From: Pedobacter sp. Leaf176
GTDB lineage: Bacteria; Bacteroidota; Bacteroidia; Sphingobacteriales; Sphingobacteriaceae
Reading direction: 5' to 3'
DNA: 64,000 nt
NCBI RefSeq assembly: GCF_001424305.1
Contig: NZ_LMPD01000003.1
Coordinates: 676,493-740,492, forward strand
The first letter of the stretch is position 1. The number at the start of each line of letters is the position of its first letter. The translations under genes and the position numbers were made by a program. The notes beneath the pieces were generated by a model, which saw only the letters and a program-made list of their open reading frames with translations, did no database searches and had not been told where the DNA came from. Positions 18,521 through 27,176 of this stretch are shown here, piece by piece.

Positions 18521-19405
18521 TTATGCCTTTGGATGGGCTTGTTTATAAATTGTTTTTAATCTTTCGATTGAATTGTGTGTGTAAACTTGTGTAGCAGCTA
18601 AACTGGCGTGACCTAACAGCTCTTTTATTGCATTCAAATCCGCACCTGCATTGAGTAGACTTGTTGCGTAGCTGTGCCGAAGCACATGCGGGCTTCTTTT
18701 ATCATGCGTAGAAACCAAGCTTAAATAACTGTTTACGATCCGATATATTAATTTGGGATAAGCTCTAGCACCAGTATTGGTAACGATCAGGTAGGGCAAA
18801 TTGTTATCCAAATTCTGCGTTTTTTTAAGGTCAATATAATCATTCAACTGGTTTATAAGCTGTTTATTTACCGGAATAATACGCTCTTTATTCCTTTTAC
18901 CTAAAACTTTTATACTATTTGAATAGAAATCAACATCTGTATTTTTTAAACCAATTAATTCTGCAAGGCGAATACCTGTTCCAAAAAGTAGTTCTATAAC
19001 AATATGATCCCTTTTAGAATTAAAGCTATCATCAAAAAATACTTCAGAATCTAGAAGTTTGTCCAGTTTTTGATTTTCAACAAAAACAGGTAGTCTTTTT
19101 GGCACTTTCGGCGACTTTATAAGTTGCATCGGGTTATTCGCGATCTTTTCTGCCCGGGATAGAAAATGATAAAAGCTGCGTAATGCAGAAATTTTCCGGC
19201 TAATAGTGTTTTCTGATGATTTATTCTCCATCAATTCAACCATAAAACTTCTGATATGGGTGTGTTTAATCTCAAAAAAATCAAGTTGAAATGTATTGGA
19301 AATGAAATCCTGAAATTGTGATATATCTGCCTGATAGGAAGTTATTGTATGAGGAGAATATCGTTTCTCGTGTGACAGGTAGGTTAGAAAACTGTTTAGC
19401 AACAT
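18521..19405 (-). CDS. xerC: Tyrosine recombinase XerC-like
   Basis: A 294-aa tyrosine recombinase for chromosome dimer resolution. It has an N-terminal SAM-like DNA-binding domain (SPHTITSYQADISQF) and a C-terminal catalytic domain with Arg in GTGIRLAEL, the HVLRHSYAT box, GHASLAATQVYTH and the terminal nucleophile Tyr. Its operon position between rpsU and hpf, with no att-like repeats or phage genes nearby, marks it as housekeeping rather than an element integrase. XerC versus XerD cannot be settled from this window. Confidence 0.9.
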   Translation of the reverse strand: MLLNSFLTYLSHEKRYSPHTITSYQADISQFQDFISNTFQLDFFEIKHTHIRSFMVELMENKSSENTISRKISALRSFYHFLSRAEKIANNPMQLIKSPKVPKRLPVFVENQKLDKLLDSEVFFDDSFNSKRDHIVIELLFGTGIRLAELIGLKNTDVDFYSNSIKVLGKRNKERIIPVNKQLINQLNDYIDLKKTQNLDNNLPYLIVTNTGARAYPKLIYRIVNSYLSLVSTHDKRSPHVLRHSYATSLLNAGADLNAIKELLGHASLAATQVYTHNSIERLKTIYKQAHPKA

Positions 19406-19491
19406 GTATTACGAATTAGATGCTCAATGAGATTGAAGTTACTAATAGTTTTAAGATTAAGAAATTATTAACTCAAAATTTTCCACAAAAA

Positions 19492-19521
19492 AAATGCCCT
19501 TGAAAAAATCCAAAGGCATTT
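19492..19521 (-). terminator. Possible terminator after rpsU
   Basis: AAATGCC (19492-19498) pairs with GGCATTT (19515-19521), with three more inner pairs past one mismatch. The A-run before it gives a U-run on the minus strand. It lies 20 nt after the rpsU stop, so xerC and hpf may depend on readthrough or their own start site. Confidence 0.65.
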
Positions 19522-19541
19522 AATAATATATATTGATACAA

Positions 19542-19736
19542 CTAAATTGCTGTATCCTGATTCATGTTTTGAATATAAACAGCATGTTTAATTTCAGTAC
19601 GACGAGCTACAGATTTTTTCTCGTATGCCTGACGGCTACGTAATTCTCTTAAAACGCCTGTTTTTTCGAATTTCTTCTTGAAACGTTTAAGGGCTTTATC
19701 TAATGATTCGCCGTCTTTAATATTGATAATGATCAT
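19542..19736 (-). CDS. rpsU: 30S ribosomal protein bS21
   Basis: A 64-aa basic protein of the 30S platform. It begins MIIINIKDGESLDKALKRFK and continues with the typical ELRSRQAYEKKSVAR segment. The frame is open 22 codons further upstream, but that extension is not S21-like and contains the ribosome-binding site. In Bacteroidetes bS21, with bS6 and bS18, holds the 16S anti-Shine-Dalgarno tail, and rpsU is known for an unusually strong Shine-Dalgarno in some members. Confidence 0.96.
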   Translation of the reverse strand: MIIINIKDGESLDKALKRFKKKFEKTGVLRELRSRQAYEKKSVARRTEIKHAVYIQNMNQDTAI

Positions 19737-19748
19737 AACGCTGAAATA

Positions 19749-19758
19749 CCTCCTCTCG
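19749..19758 (-). promoter_or_regulatory. Exceptional Shine-Dalgarno of rpsU
   Basis: The minus strand reads GAGAGGAGGTATTTC upstream of the ATG at 19736; AGGAGGT matches the anti-Shine-Dalgarno over 7 nt. It starts about 12 nt before the ATG, longer than usual. It fits the proposed autoregulation of bS21: ribosomes lacking bS21 have a free anti-Shine-Dalgarno and would prefer this mRNA. Confidence 0.65.
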
Positions 19759-19789
19759 TGGTTTTTAAATTTCCTTATTACAAGGGATG

Positions 19790-19797
19790 CAAATGTA
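19790..19797 (-). promoter_or_regulatory. Putative -7 box of rpsU
   Basis: TACATTTG on the minus strand matches TAnnTTTG, about 55 nt before the rpsU start. No clear -33 TTTG is visible at the right distance. Confidence 0.4.
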
Positions 19798-19985
19798 AGC
19801 AAATTATTGAAAATAAGAAACTGTTCTTCTAAAAAATCAAGTCAAAATTTCCAGACCGGTTTTTTTTACGCTGAAAATTTAAACTGGATATTTTTTTTAA
19901 AAAAAAGAAACAATTATGCTATTGAACTTCTTACTAATATCTAACATACTATTACCATATTCTTATATAAGAAATCAATACTAAT

Positions 19986-20372
19986 ATGACAACAAGAAAA
20001 AAAACAATATCCATCTTAATTGCGGTGATTCTGCTATTTATCGCCGGCTTAGTTTATTACAAATACTTTTTTGTTTTTGGAGAAGGCGTCAAAGCCGGTG
20101 AACTTAATTATGTCGTTAGAAAGGGCTATATGTTTAAAACATACGAAGGCAAGCTCATCCAAAGTGGTATAAAATCACGACAAACGGGAACACTTCAAAA
20201 TAATGAGTTCGAATTTTCTATAGCCAACAAAGAAATTGCTGAGAAAATGATGGCCAACAGTGGTGAATTTTACGAATTACATTACAAGGAATATAAAAAC
20301 ACATTGCCCTGGCGGGGATTTTCTGTTTATGTTGTGGATAGCATCTATTCAGTTAAAGACATACCAGAATAA
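19986..20372 (+). CDS. Small membrane-anchored protein of unknown function
   Basis: A 128-aa protein with one N-terminal membrane helix at about residues 8-26 (KTISILIAVILLFIAGLVYY). The rest is a soluble domain with KAGELNYVVRKGYMFKTYEGKL and a C-terminal FSVYVVDSIYSV. This looks like a single conserved periplasmic domain common in Bacteroidetes, but I know no function. It stands alone on the plus strand between convergent and divergent neighbours. Confidence 0.75.
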   Translation: MTTRKKTISILIAVILLFIAGLVYYKYFFVFGEGVKAGELNYVVRKGYMFKTYEGKLIQSGIKSRQTGTLQNNEFEFSIANKEIAEKMMANSGEFYELHYKEYKNTLPWRGFSVYVVDSIYSVKDIPE

Positions 20373-20399
20373 GTAAGTCAATATATAGCCAACAGATTA

Positions 20400-20576
20400 T
20401 TAATTTTTCTTTTTAGGAACTTTTGCACCTTCTTTTCTCGCTTCTGATAAGCCTATAGCAATCGCTTGCTTTTTAGATGTTACTTTTTTACCGGTACCAC
20501 TTTTCAATTTCCCTTCATTCATTTCGTGCATGGTTTTTTCTACCTTTTCACCAGCTTTTTCTGAATACTTTGCCAT
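20400..20576 (-). CDS. DUF6496 small basic protein
   Basis: A 58-aa frame reading MAKYSEKAGEKVEKTMHEM, then a GKLKSGTGKKVTSKKQAIAIGLSEARK segment and a Lys-rich tail. The KSGTGKKVTSKKQAIAIGLSEARK-type core is the hallmark of DUF6496, a family of unknown function. The gene is 27 bases from the convergent 128-aa gene. Its upstream side is occupied by a perfect AGACTTT tandem repeat. Confidence 0.8.
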   Translation of the reverse strand: MAKYSEKAGEKVEKTMHEMNEGKLKSGTGKKVTSKKQAIAIGLSEARKEGAKVPKKKN

Positions 20577-20590
20577 GAGATTTTAGTTTT

Positions 20591-20621
20591 AGACTTTAGA
20601 CTTTAGACTTTAGACTTTAGA
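20591..20621. repeat. Perfect heptad tandem AGACTTT x4 (element F)
   Basis: Four identical copies of AGACTTT at 20591-20618 followed by a partial unit, 14 bases upstream of the DUF6496 start on its promoter side. No clear second arm. It is the most homogeneous of the 7-nt repeats in the window. Confidence 0.8.
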
Positions 20622-20666
20622 TTAAAAACAAAGTACTAATTGCTTTAGTTTGAAAATAAAACAAAA

Positions 20667-20693
20667 AATCCGGAGGTTTATACCATCCGGATT
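20667..20693 (-). terminator. Hairpin terminator downstream of the acyl-CoA dehydrogenase
   Basis: AATCCGGA (20667-20674) pairs with TCCGGATT (20686-20693), and GGT/ACC extends the stem inside the loop. The plus-strand A-run at 20663-20668 gives a U-run on the minus strand. It lies about 95 nt after the gene, beyond a repeat element. Confidence 0.7.
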
Positions 20694-20720
20694 ACTCATA
20701 ATATATTTGGTTTGTTGTAT

Positions 20721-20792
20721 ATAAGGTTGATGGTGTAAGGCATAAGGTGTAGGGTGATCGACTTTAGCCTAAACCTTCTACCTTTCTACCCT
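20721..20792. repeat. Heptad-like hairpin at the acyl-CoA dehydrogenase 3' end (element G)
   Basis: Arm 1 (20722-20756) has AAGGTTG ATGGTGT AAGGCAT AAGGTGT AGGGTGA; arm 2 (20768-20790) has ACCTTCT/ACCTTTCT words. Arm 2 overlaps the last codons and stop (20786-20788) of the dehydrogenase gene. Confidence 0.65.
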
Positions 20793-21940
20793 CGCAATAT
20801 TTCTCTCGCAATTACAATTTTCTGTATTTCTGAAGTCCCCTCGCCAATGGTGCATAATTTACTATCCCGGTAAAATTTCTCAACAGGAAAGTCTTTAGTA
20901 TAACCATAACCTCCAAAAATCTGAACTGCTTCAGTTGAAACTTTTACAGCAACTTCCGAAGAGAAATATTTAGCCATTGCCGATTCCTTTGTCATGGGCA
21001 GGTGTCTGTTCTTTAAATCTGCGGCCTGGCGAATCAATAATTCTGCAGCTTCAATTTCGGTAGCCATATCAGCCAGTTTAAAACTGATTGCCTGAAAACT
21101 CGAAATTGGTTGTCCGAACTGATGGCGTTGTTTTGAATAGGAAACTGCAGCATCAAAAGCGCCTTTAGCAATTCCCAAACCCAGAGCTGCGATAGAAATC
21201 CTTCCACCATCCAAAACTTTCATAGCCTGTTTAAACCCCTCACCTACATTACCTAGCAAATTAGCTTTTGGAACTCGGCAATTATCAAAAATCATTTCAG
21301 TTGTTTCGGATGCACGCATGCCTAATTTATTTTCCTTTTTACCTGCCGAAAAACCTGGTGTTCCGCGCTCTACCACAATTGCCGATATCCCTTTAGAACT
21401 CCCCTGATCACCTGTGCGTACCATAACAACGGCTAAATCGCCACTTTTGCCATGTGTAATCCAGTTTTTCGAACCATTTATAATATAATCATCTCCATCC
21501 TCAACAGCTGTGGTCATCATCCGCAAAGCATCTGAACCAGTATTTGCTTCCGTTAAGCCCCAGGCACCAATCCATTCGGCTGTCGCCAGTTTCGGCAACC
21601 ATCTTTGTTTTTGCTCTTCATTGCCAAACGCCAGAATGTGACCGGTGCAGAGGGAGTTATGTGCTGCTAATGACAAACCTATTGAACCACAAACCCTGGC
21701 CACTTCTACTATAACATCAACATATTCCTGGTAGCCTAAACCGGAGCCACCATATTCTTCCGGAACTAAAACCCCCATTAAACCCATTTCTCCTAATTGT
21801 TTAAACAAGCCTACAGGAAAAATTTGCGCTTCATCCCACTCCATAATATTTGGGCGGATGTGTTTCTCAGCAAAATCCCGAACCATTGCCTTAACATTTA
21901 TCTGTGTTTCAGTCTCTGAAAAATTATAGTTCTGACTCAT
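20786..21940 (-). CDS. Acyl-CoA dehydrogenase
   Basis: A 384-aa flavoprotein that introduces the trans-2 double bond in acyl-CoA beta-oxidation or branched-chain degradation. Family signatures are present: [14 protein letters not shown] (FAD-binding motif), the WITHGKSGD region, and a C-terminal [20 protein letters not shown] segment followed by [10 protein letters not shown]. The catalytic base region around residue 365 is intact. Short- or branched-chain specificity cannot be set by eye. It appears monocistronic. Confidence 0.93.
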   Translation of the reverse strand: MSQNYNFSETETQINVKAMVRDFAEKHIRPNIMEWDEAQIFPVGLFKQLGEMGLMGVLVPEEYGGSGLGYQEYVDVIVEVARVCGSIGLSLAAHNSLCTGHILAFGNEEQKQRWLPKLATAEWIGAWGLTEANTGSDALRMMTTAVEDGDDYIINGSKNWITHGKSGDLAVVMVRTGDQGSSKGISAIVVERGTPGFSAGKKENKLGMRASETTEMIFDNCRVPKANLLGNVGEGFKQAMKVLDGGRISIAALGLGIAKGAFDAAVSYSKQRHQFGQPISSFQAISFKLADMATEIEAAELLIRQAADLKNRHLPMTKESAMAKYFSSEVAVKVSTEAVQIFGGYGYTKDFPVEKFYRDSKLCTIGEGTSEIQKIVIAREILRG

Positions 21941-22157
21941 GAATTTTTATTTATTACAGTTAGATGCGGCAATGATAAACAAATATTTCCTAGTTATTTG
22001 CCATCCAAAATTTGTGAAAATGCAGAACGAAATGGTATTTGGTTCAATTACCAGTAATGGTTAATTTTAATCCTGATAAACCTTGCTAAAAAGTTTTTTT
22101 TATTTTTTATTGTTATTTACCACCTGATGGAATACCGCTTTGAAAGCAGATGAAGAA

Positions 22158-23057
22158 TTAAAAAGAAAGATAAGGACTCAATTTATCTATAATCTGAGGT
22201 GTTAGTATTGCAACTTTCCTCAGGTCATTTACGCTGCTATAATTGCCATGCTGTTTTCGAAACTGAATGATCGCATTTATCTGCTTGTAAGATAAATAAG
22301 GTGATGTTCTCAGAACATTAAAGTCAGCAGTATTAATGTTAACTGTTCTAACAGATGAAGGGTTAATGGAAATCTGATCCTTTATTTCTTCGTATTTTAA
22401 AGAATCCAAACCATAAACTTCCATCAACTGCTCCTTTTTATGGAAACCGCCCAAACGGTTCCTGTATTTTAAAATCCTACTGGCAAAAGCCGGTCCTATA
22501 CCTTTTATCTGATCTAAGACAGCAGAATCTGCCTGATTAATTTCAACAATTATTAAAGGTTTTTTGATGTATTCTTTTTTCTGATATTGAAAATCCTTTT
22601 TTGCATAGGGCTGGTTTTGATTTTCAATCGTTACATAAGGCAACAACTTTTTATACATAGCCGGAGTTATGGTATACATGCTTTCCAAATCTTCGGGCTT
22701 ATAAAACTTGCCGCCTTTACTTCTATAATTTATTATCGACTGAGCTTGTTTTAAAGACAAGCCTAAAATTTGCCAACCTTCAGCATCAATTGTATTTGGA
22801 TTAAACTTGAATAATCTCGGTCTTGTTTTACTATTAGAATATTCAGTTCTATTGAAGCTGGTGTGCGTACGCTGGCGATCAGCGATCGTTATTTTTTGAA
22901 TGTTGGCTAATAAATTGGGATTGTCTATTTCGACTGGCTCATAATAGCTCCATATCAAAGGAAAAGATTTTAAAAGCACTATTATCAGAATTAAGAGGAT
23001 TAATCCATTGAACTCGGCCTTACTGAAACCGAAATGTTTGTTTAGCCAAATTCTCAT
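22158..23057 (-). CDS. ComEA-like helix-hairpin-helix membrane protein
   Basis: A 299-aa protein with one N-terminal membrane helix (about residues 17-35), a short linker and three ComEA-type helix-hairpin-helix units: around residues 85-130 (NTIDAEGWQILGL), 170-215 (INQADSAVLDQIKGIGPAFA) and 240-295 (NINTADFNVLRTSPYL). These bind double-stranded DNA without sequence specificity. In competent bacteria ComEA draws DNA through the periplasm; whether this protein does so is unknown. It is divergent from the OlsF-like gene. Confidence 0.85.
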   Translation of the reverse strand: MRIWLNKHFGFSKAEFNGLILLILIIVLLKSFPLIWSYYEPVEIDNPNLLANIQKITIADRQRTHTSFNRTEYSNSKTRPRLFKFNPNTIDAEGWQILGLSLKQAQSIINYRSKGGKFYKPEDLESMYTITPAMYKKLLPYVTIENQNQPYAKKDFQYQKKEYIKKPLIIVEINQADSAVLDQIKGIGPAFASRILKYRNRLGGFHKKEQLMEVYGLDSLKYEEIKDQISINPSSVRTVNINTADFNVLRTSPYLSYKQINAIIQFRKQHGNYSSVNDLRKVAILTPQIIDKLSPYLSF

Positions 23058-23094
23058 TATGACGATATTAAGCGTGTATTATAAATATAAATCT

Positions 23095-23102
23095 TATTTT
23101 TG
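23095..23102 (+). promoter_or_regulatory. Putative -7 box of the OlsF-like gene
   Basis: TATTTTTG fits TAnnTTTG and lies 50 nt before the ATG at 23153. No clear -33 box. Confidence 0.35.
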
Positions 23103-23152
23103 GGATTGCAAAAACAATTAGTGTTCTGCGTATCAACAAGCCAATTATTTTT

Positions 23153-24904
23153 ATGAAGATTATTACCACCTCAGAATTTGCGAAGGCGACGAAAATAGAC
23201 AAGTTAGGGGTTCCTGGATTAGCAGGTTTAATGATGGAAATCATGAAACTTAACGACATAAACGATGTTTTCTCCCAAAATCAGCATTTCAAAGGTTTAG
23301 AGTTTGTAGATAAGATATTGGAAACCATTGGTGTTTCCATCGATTTTGATGAGGACGAATTAAACAGCATACCTAAAACAGGGCCCTTTATTGCCATTGC
23401 CAACCATCCTTATGGTGGCGTAGAAGGGCTCGCACTGGTGAAACTTTTATGTACAGTTAGACCGGATGCAAAGGTGATGGTTAACTTCATCTTAAAAAAA
23501 ATACCTAATCTGGACGAATTTTTTGTGGCTGTAAATCCTTTTGAAAACGTTCAGCACTCTTCCAGCATCAGCGGTTTAAAAACAACATTCGATTTATTAA
23601 GAAACGGCACACCCATTGGTATTTTTCCAGCCGGCGAGGTTTCGACATTCAAACTTGATGCTCAACAGGTAACCGACAGAATGTGGCACCCGGTTGTGGG
23701 TAAATTAATTGCAAAAGCCAAAGTACCCGTTGTACCAATTTATTTCCATGGCAATAATGGCGTATTTTTTAATATTTTAAGTTTCATTCACCCTACACTT
23801 CGTACAGCAAAATTACCTTCAGAATTTTTAAATAAGCATGGCCGCACCATCCGGGTAAGAATTGGAAAAGCAATCGGACTCGACGAAATTTCCCACATGA
23901 ATAAAACGAATAAGTTGATGGACTTTTTAAGAGCCCGTACTTATGCGTTGGGTGTTGGTTTAGACACGGAGAAAAAACTTTTCAATCCGCTTAAATTATT
24001 CAAAATTAAAAAGAAACCAGCAGAAGTAATCGAAGAAACTTCGAGGGTTTCGATAAAAGAAGAAATAGCCACTTTAGAAGATTTTAAAGTATGGACCGAA
24101 AAAAACTACGAGGTTTATATCGTACCGACGTTAAAAATCCCCAATACATTAAGGGAAATCGGCCGTTTAAGGGAAATTACTTTCCGCGAAGTGGGTGAAG
24201 GCACCAATAAGAAAATCGATTTAGATAATTATGATATTTATTACAACCATTTATTTATCTGGGATAAAGACCTGGAAAACATAGTTGGCGCCTATCGGAT
24301 TGGTAAAGGAGATGAGATTTTAGAAAGCATGGGTCGCCGCGGCTTCTATCTGTCAGAATTATTCAAAATGAAAGACCAGTTTTACCCAATGTTAAAACAA
24401 GGGATAGAACTTGGCCGGTCCTGGATTAGAAAAGAATACCAGGGTAAACCGCTGCCGCTCTTCCTGCTTTGGAAAGGCATTTTGAAATACCTTATCGATA
24501 ATCCGCAATACCGTTATATGTTTGGCCCGGTAAGTATTAGCAATAGTTTCTCAAAATTTAGCAAAGCACTTATCGTAGATTACATCACAAAAAACCATTT
24601 CGACTATGAAATGGCCAAGTATGTAAAACCAAGAAATAAATTTAAGGCGGATTTATTGCCCATATCGACCGATACTTTAGTTGACAGCAGTGATTCTTTC
24701 AAAGATTTAGATAGTATCATTGGAGACATCGAAAATTCGCATATTAAAGTACCTGTTTTGCTCAGGCAGTATATGAACCTGAATGCAAAAATTATTTCAT
24801 TTAACATCGACCCTAAATTTTCTGATTGCCTTGATGGGTTTTTAGTTGTAGATACACACAACATACCGCCCGAAATGCTTGAAAAGCTAGGCAAGAATCT
24901 TTAG
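23153..24904 (+). CDS. Bifunctional OlsF-like acyltransferase (aminolipid synthesis)
   Basis: A 583-aa fusion. The N-terminal half is a PlsC/OlsA-type O-acyltransferase with NHPYGGVEG near residue 84 and a GIFPAGEVS block. The C-terminal half, from about residue 305, is an OlsB/hemolysin-type GNAT N-acyltransferase (GRLREITFREVGEG, LGRSWIRKEYQ, FGPVSISNSFS). In OlsF of Flavobacterium and Serratia this pair makes ornithine lipids from acyl-ACP; Bacteroides uses separate relatives for glycine lipids. The amino-acid head group here is unknown. It is a single gene with its own terminator. Confidence 0.85.
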   Translation: MKIITTSEFAKATKIDKLGVPGLAGLMMEIMKLNDINDVFSQNQHFKGLEFVDKILETIGVSIDFDEDELNSIPKTGPFIAIANHPYGGVEGLALVKLLCTVRPDAKVMVNFILKKIPNLDEFFVAVNPFENVQHSSSISGLKTTFDLLRNGTPIGIFPAGEVSTFKLDAQQVTDRMWHPVVGKLIAKAKVPVVPIYFHGNNGVFFNILSFIHPTLRTAKLPSEFLNKHGRTIRVRIGKAIGLDEISHMNKTNKLMDFLRARTYALGVGLDTEKKLFNPLKLFKIKKKPAEVIEETSRVSIKEEIATLEDFKVWTEKNYEVYIVPTLKIPNTLREIGRLREITFREVGEGTNKKIDLDNYDIYYNHLFIWDKDLENIVGAYRIGKGDEILESMGRRGFYLSELFKMKDQFYPMLKQGIELGRSWIRKEYQGKPLPLFLLWKGILKYLIDNPQYRYMFGPVSISNSFSKFSKALIVDYITKNHFDYEMAKYVKPRNKFKADLLPISTDTLVDSSDSFKDLDSIIGDIENSHIKVPVLLRQYMNLNAKIISFNIDPKFSDCLDGFLVVDTHNIPPEMLEKLGKNL

Positions 24905-24916
24905 AATTAAAAACGA

Positions 24917-24942
24917 AAAACCCGGATATCCATCCGGGTTTT
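24917..24942 (+). terminator. Rho-independent terminator of the OlsF-like gene
   Basis: AAAACCCGGA (24917-24926) pairs perfectly with TCCGGGTTTT (24933-24942), 6-nt loop, T-run extending to 24944. Confidence 0.9.
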
Positions 24943-24944
24943 TT

Positions 24945-25564
24945 CTTATCAACTAACCTAAACTTTTATAAATACTAACCAAATATTTATGCCACAAATA
25001 TGGGGTTATTGCATTATCAGAATATTAAGAGAATGTTATAAAATACAATTCATCTCTTCCTAAATTCTCCGTTTACAAATCGAAGAACGGAAAGGATATT
25101 AACTTCTGCTAGTTCATCGTTTATTCGTTTCCTATACATCTAGTTACCTTTTGTTTTTATTTCATCAGGCGATGCATGTAAATTCTAAAATCTTCTAAAT
25201 AACAATATTGCATTACCATATAACAGCTGTAACGGATCTTACAATTTATTTCTATTGAAACAATGGCTTACTTTTAATCTGCTTAAACGAATATGCTCAT
25301 CCCTACAAACTGTAAATCACTCCCTGAAAATTTAATAAAGATAGGTACGTACAAAAAATGAACTGGCAAATGATTTCCCAGATAGCTTCCTTTAAGAGCG
25401 TGAAACAGTAAATACCGAAGTACGTGTGACTGCCTTCACGTCAGGATAGATTATTGAATGACATAATATTAAACTAGAGTTAAGCAATTAGTTAACATTT
25501 ACAAAAACAAAATGTTAAATCCTTATTAATATTATGTAAATTTAAAATCACCAAATATTTCAAA
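24945..25564. other. 620-bp stretch without a recognisable gene
   Basis: No frame of useful length with a credible start is seen on either strand, only short ones such as a 17-codon frame near 25358. There is no tRNA, clear hairpin array or heptad repeat. It is very AT-rich toward the right end, where the promoter of the following TTG-start gene should lie. It could be gene debris or a regulatory region. Confidence 0.6.
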
Positions 25565-26779
25565 TTGAAAGAAAACGCATATAAGTATTTTTCAATTGCA
25601 GTTTTATGCATCTGCATCATGTTTTCGTTTATTAGAACGAAAGCTCAAAACTATTCGCTTGAATTTTATACTGGTACGTTTAATTTCAGTGCAGAACCAT
25701 CAATTGTTATAAATACACCAATCAATGCAACTTCAGAGACCGTTAAACACTTTTACAATGAGATTAATAGCGGAGATTATACTGGTTTAACCAAAGCCCT
25801 AACAGCCTATAAAGAAAAATATAAACTTAACGATTGGATTTATTATCAGCTAATTCGTAAAACTGCCGAATTGATAAGTCCAAAGGCGAAAAACTACAGC
25901 CGTTACACCCTTTATAAATGGTTTTTACTAAATAAATGCGGCTATGATGCAAGGCTAGCCGTTGGCAACGGACAAATTATTTTCTATGTAAAAAACAATG
26001 AAGACATCAGTGATATTCCTTTTTTCATGATTGATGACCGAAAGTATATGTGCTTAAATTATCATGATTATGGAAAGTTATTTCAGCAAGCTAATGCATA
26101 TAAGCCTGTTAACATTTCAATTCCCGAGGGTCTACATGCTTTCTCATATAAAGTTACCAGGTTACCGGATTTTAAACCCGAAAGTTATGTAGAGAAAGAT
26201 GTAGATTTTAGTTATAAGCAAAAGAACTATCATTTCAAATTAAAGGTGAATAACGATGTCCAGGCTATCTTCGCGAATTACCCTGGTGTAGATTTCGAAT
26301 CGTATTTTAACATTCCGCTTAGCCGGGAAACTTATAGCTCTTTAATTCCAATATTGAAAAAAAATGTGAAGAACCTTGACCAAAAAAAGGGCGTGGATTA
26401 TTTAATGCGCTTTACCAGATATGCTTTCTTATATGAGAACGATCAGGATAACTTTGGAAAAGAAAAACGATTATCTCCGGAACAAACATTATTAAATAAA
26501 TACAGCGATTGCGATGACAGGGCTGCATTATTTTTCTACCTGGTTAAAGAAATTTATAACTTACCGATGGTTGCACTCCTATATCCTACCCATCTAACCA
26601 TGGCAGTCCAATTTGATAAACCGATAAAAGGTGATTTTTTGATTTACAAAGGACAGAAATACGTTTTCTGTGAACCTACGCCCCAACTACAAGATTTAAA
26701 AGTTGGGCAACTTTCTGCTCAGTTGAAGAATATTGCTTATAAAGTTGTTTATAACTATGACCCTCTTAAGCGAAACTAA
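25565..26779 (+). CDS. Secreted transglutaminase-like protein
   Basis: A 404-aa exported protein; a signal peptide spans about residues 1-28 and ends TKAQ. The start is TTG at 25565; the next Met (residue 19) would destroy the signal. The C-terminal third has YSDCDDRAALFFYLVKEIY followed by a His in YPTHLTMAVQFD, the Cys/His/Asp layout of transglutaminase-like cysteine proteases. The N-terminal half is not recognised. Homologues of this shape are common in Bacteroidetes, but the substrate is unknown. Confidence 0.75.
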   Translation: MKENAYKYFSIAVLCICIMFSFIRTKAQNYSLEFYTGTFNFSAEPSIVINTPINATSETVKHFYNEINSGDYTGLTKALTAYKEKYKLNDWIYYQLIRKTAELISPKAKNYSRYTLYKWFLLNKCGYDARLAVGNGQIIFYVKNNEDISDIPFFMIDDRKYMCLNYHDYGKLFQQANAYKPVNISIPEGLHAFSYKVTRLPDFKPESYVEKDVDFSYKQKNYHFKLKVNNDVQAIFANYPGVDFESYFNIPLSRETYSSLIPILKKNVKNLDQKKGVDYLMRFTRYAFLYENDQDNFGKEKRLSPEQTLLNKYSDCDDRAALFFYLVKEIYNLPMVALLYPTHLTMAVQFDKPIKGDFLIYKGQKYVFCEPTPQLQDLKVGQLSAQLKNIAYKVVYNYDPLKRN

Positions 26780-26900
26780 ATGTTAATTTAAGATTAAATT
26801 AATATTAAAAAATCATTACGTTATCAACAACAGACTGATTCATGAGCTATTTAAGGTAATTTAGATTTCTTATTTTGAGTTAAATCTTAAAACCAAACTT

Positions 26901-27176
26901 ATGTCAGCTGTTATATATACTGTTTTAAAGGAATTTTTTGTTGAGGTTAACGGTCATGCAATAAAGGCCAGAATTATGTCACCCATAAATGATGACAACG
27001 TTTTCGTTTTCAAAATCAGTTCATTTTATAAAAGCAAAACTGATGCTGATGCCTATGAACCGGCATCTACTTTTAACTCTTACGCAAATGCGGAGCGGCA
27101 TTTACTTCAATACCTGGAAGGTTTCCAGAATACACTCGACCTGGGTGGCGACATTGCGCCGGGGAATCGTTTTTAA
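26901..27176 (+). CDS. Small hypothetical protein
   Basis: A 91-aa soluble protein of unknown function starting MSAVIYTVLKEFFVEVNG. It alternates short strands and ends with an EGFQNTLDLGGDIAPGNRF tail. The ATG is supported by a coding-like upstream leader, but no Shine-Dalgarno is seen. Its stop codon overlaps the stop of a convergent small membrane protein by four bases. Confidence 0.65.
   Translation: MSAVIYTVLKEFFVEVNGHAIKARIMSPINDDNVFVFKISSFYKSKTDADAYEPASTFNSYANAERHLLQYLEGFQNTLDLGGDIAPGNRF

Noticed and set aside
18521..19405. Tyrosine recombinase as an integrase of a mobile element
   Set aside because: Housekeeping XerC length and operon (rpsU-xerC-hpf); the nearby tRNAs show no duplicated 3' end that would mark an att site.
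19737..19802. 22-codon N-terminal extension of rpsU
   Set aside because: It includes the Shine-Dalgarno, and bS21 proteins start at the MIIINI position.
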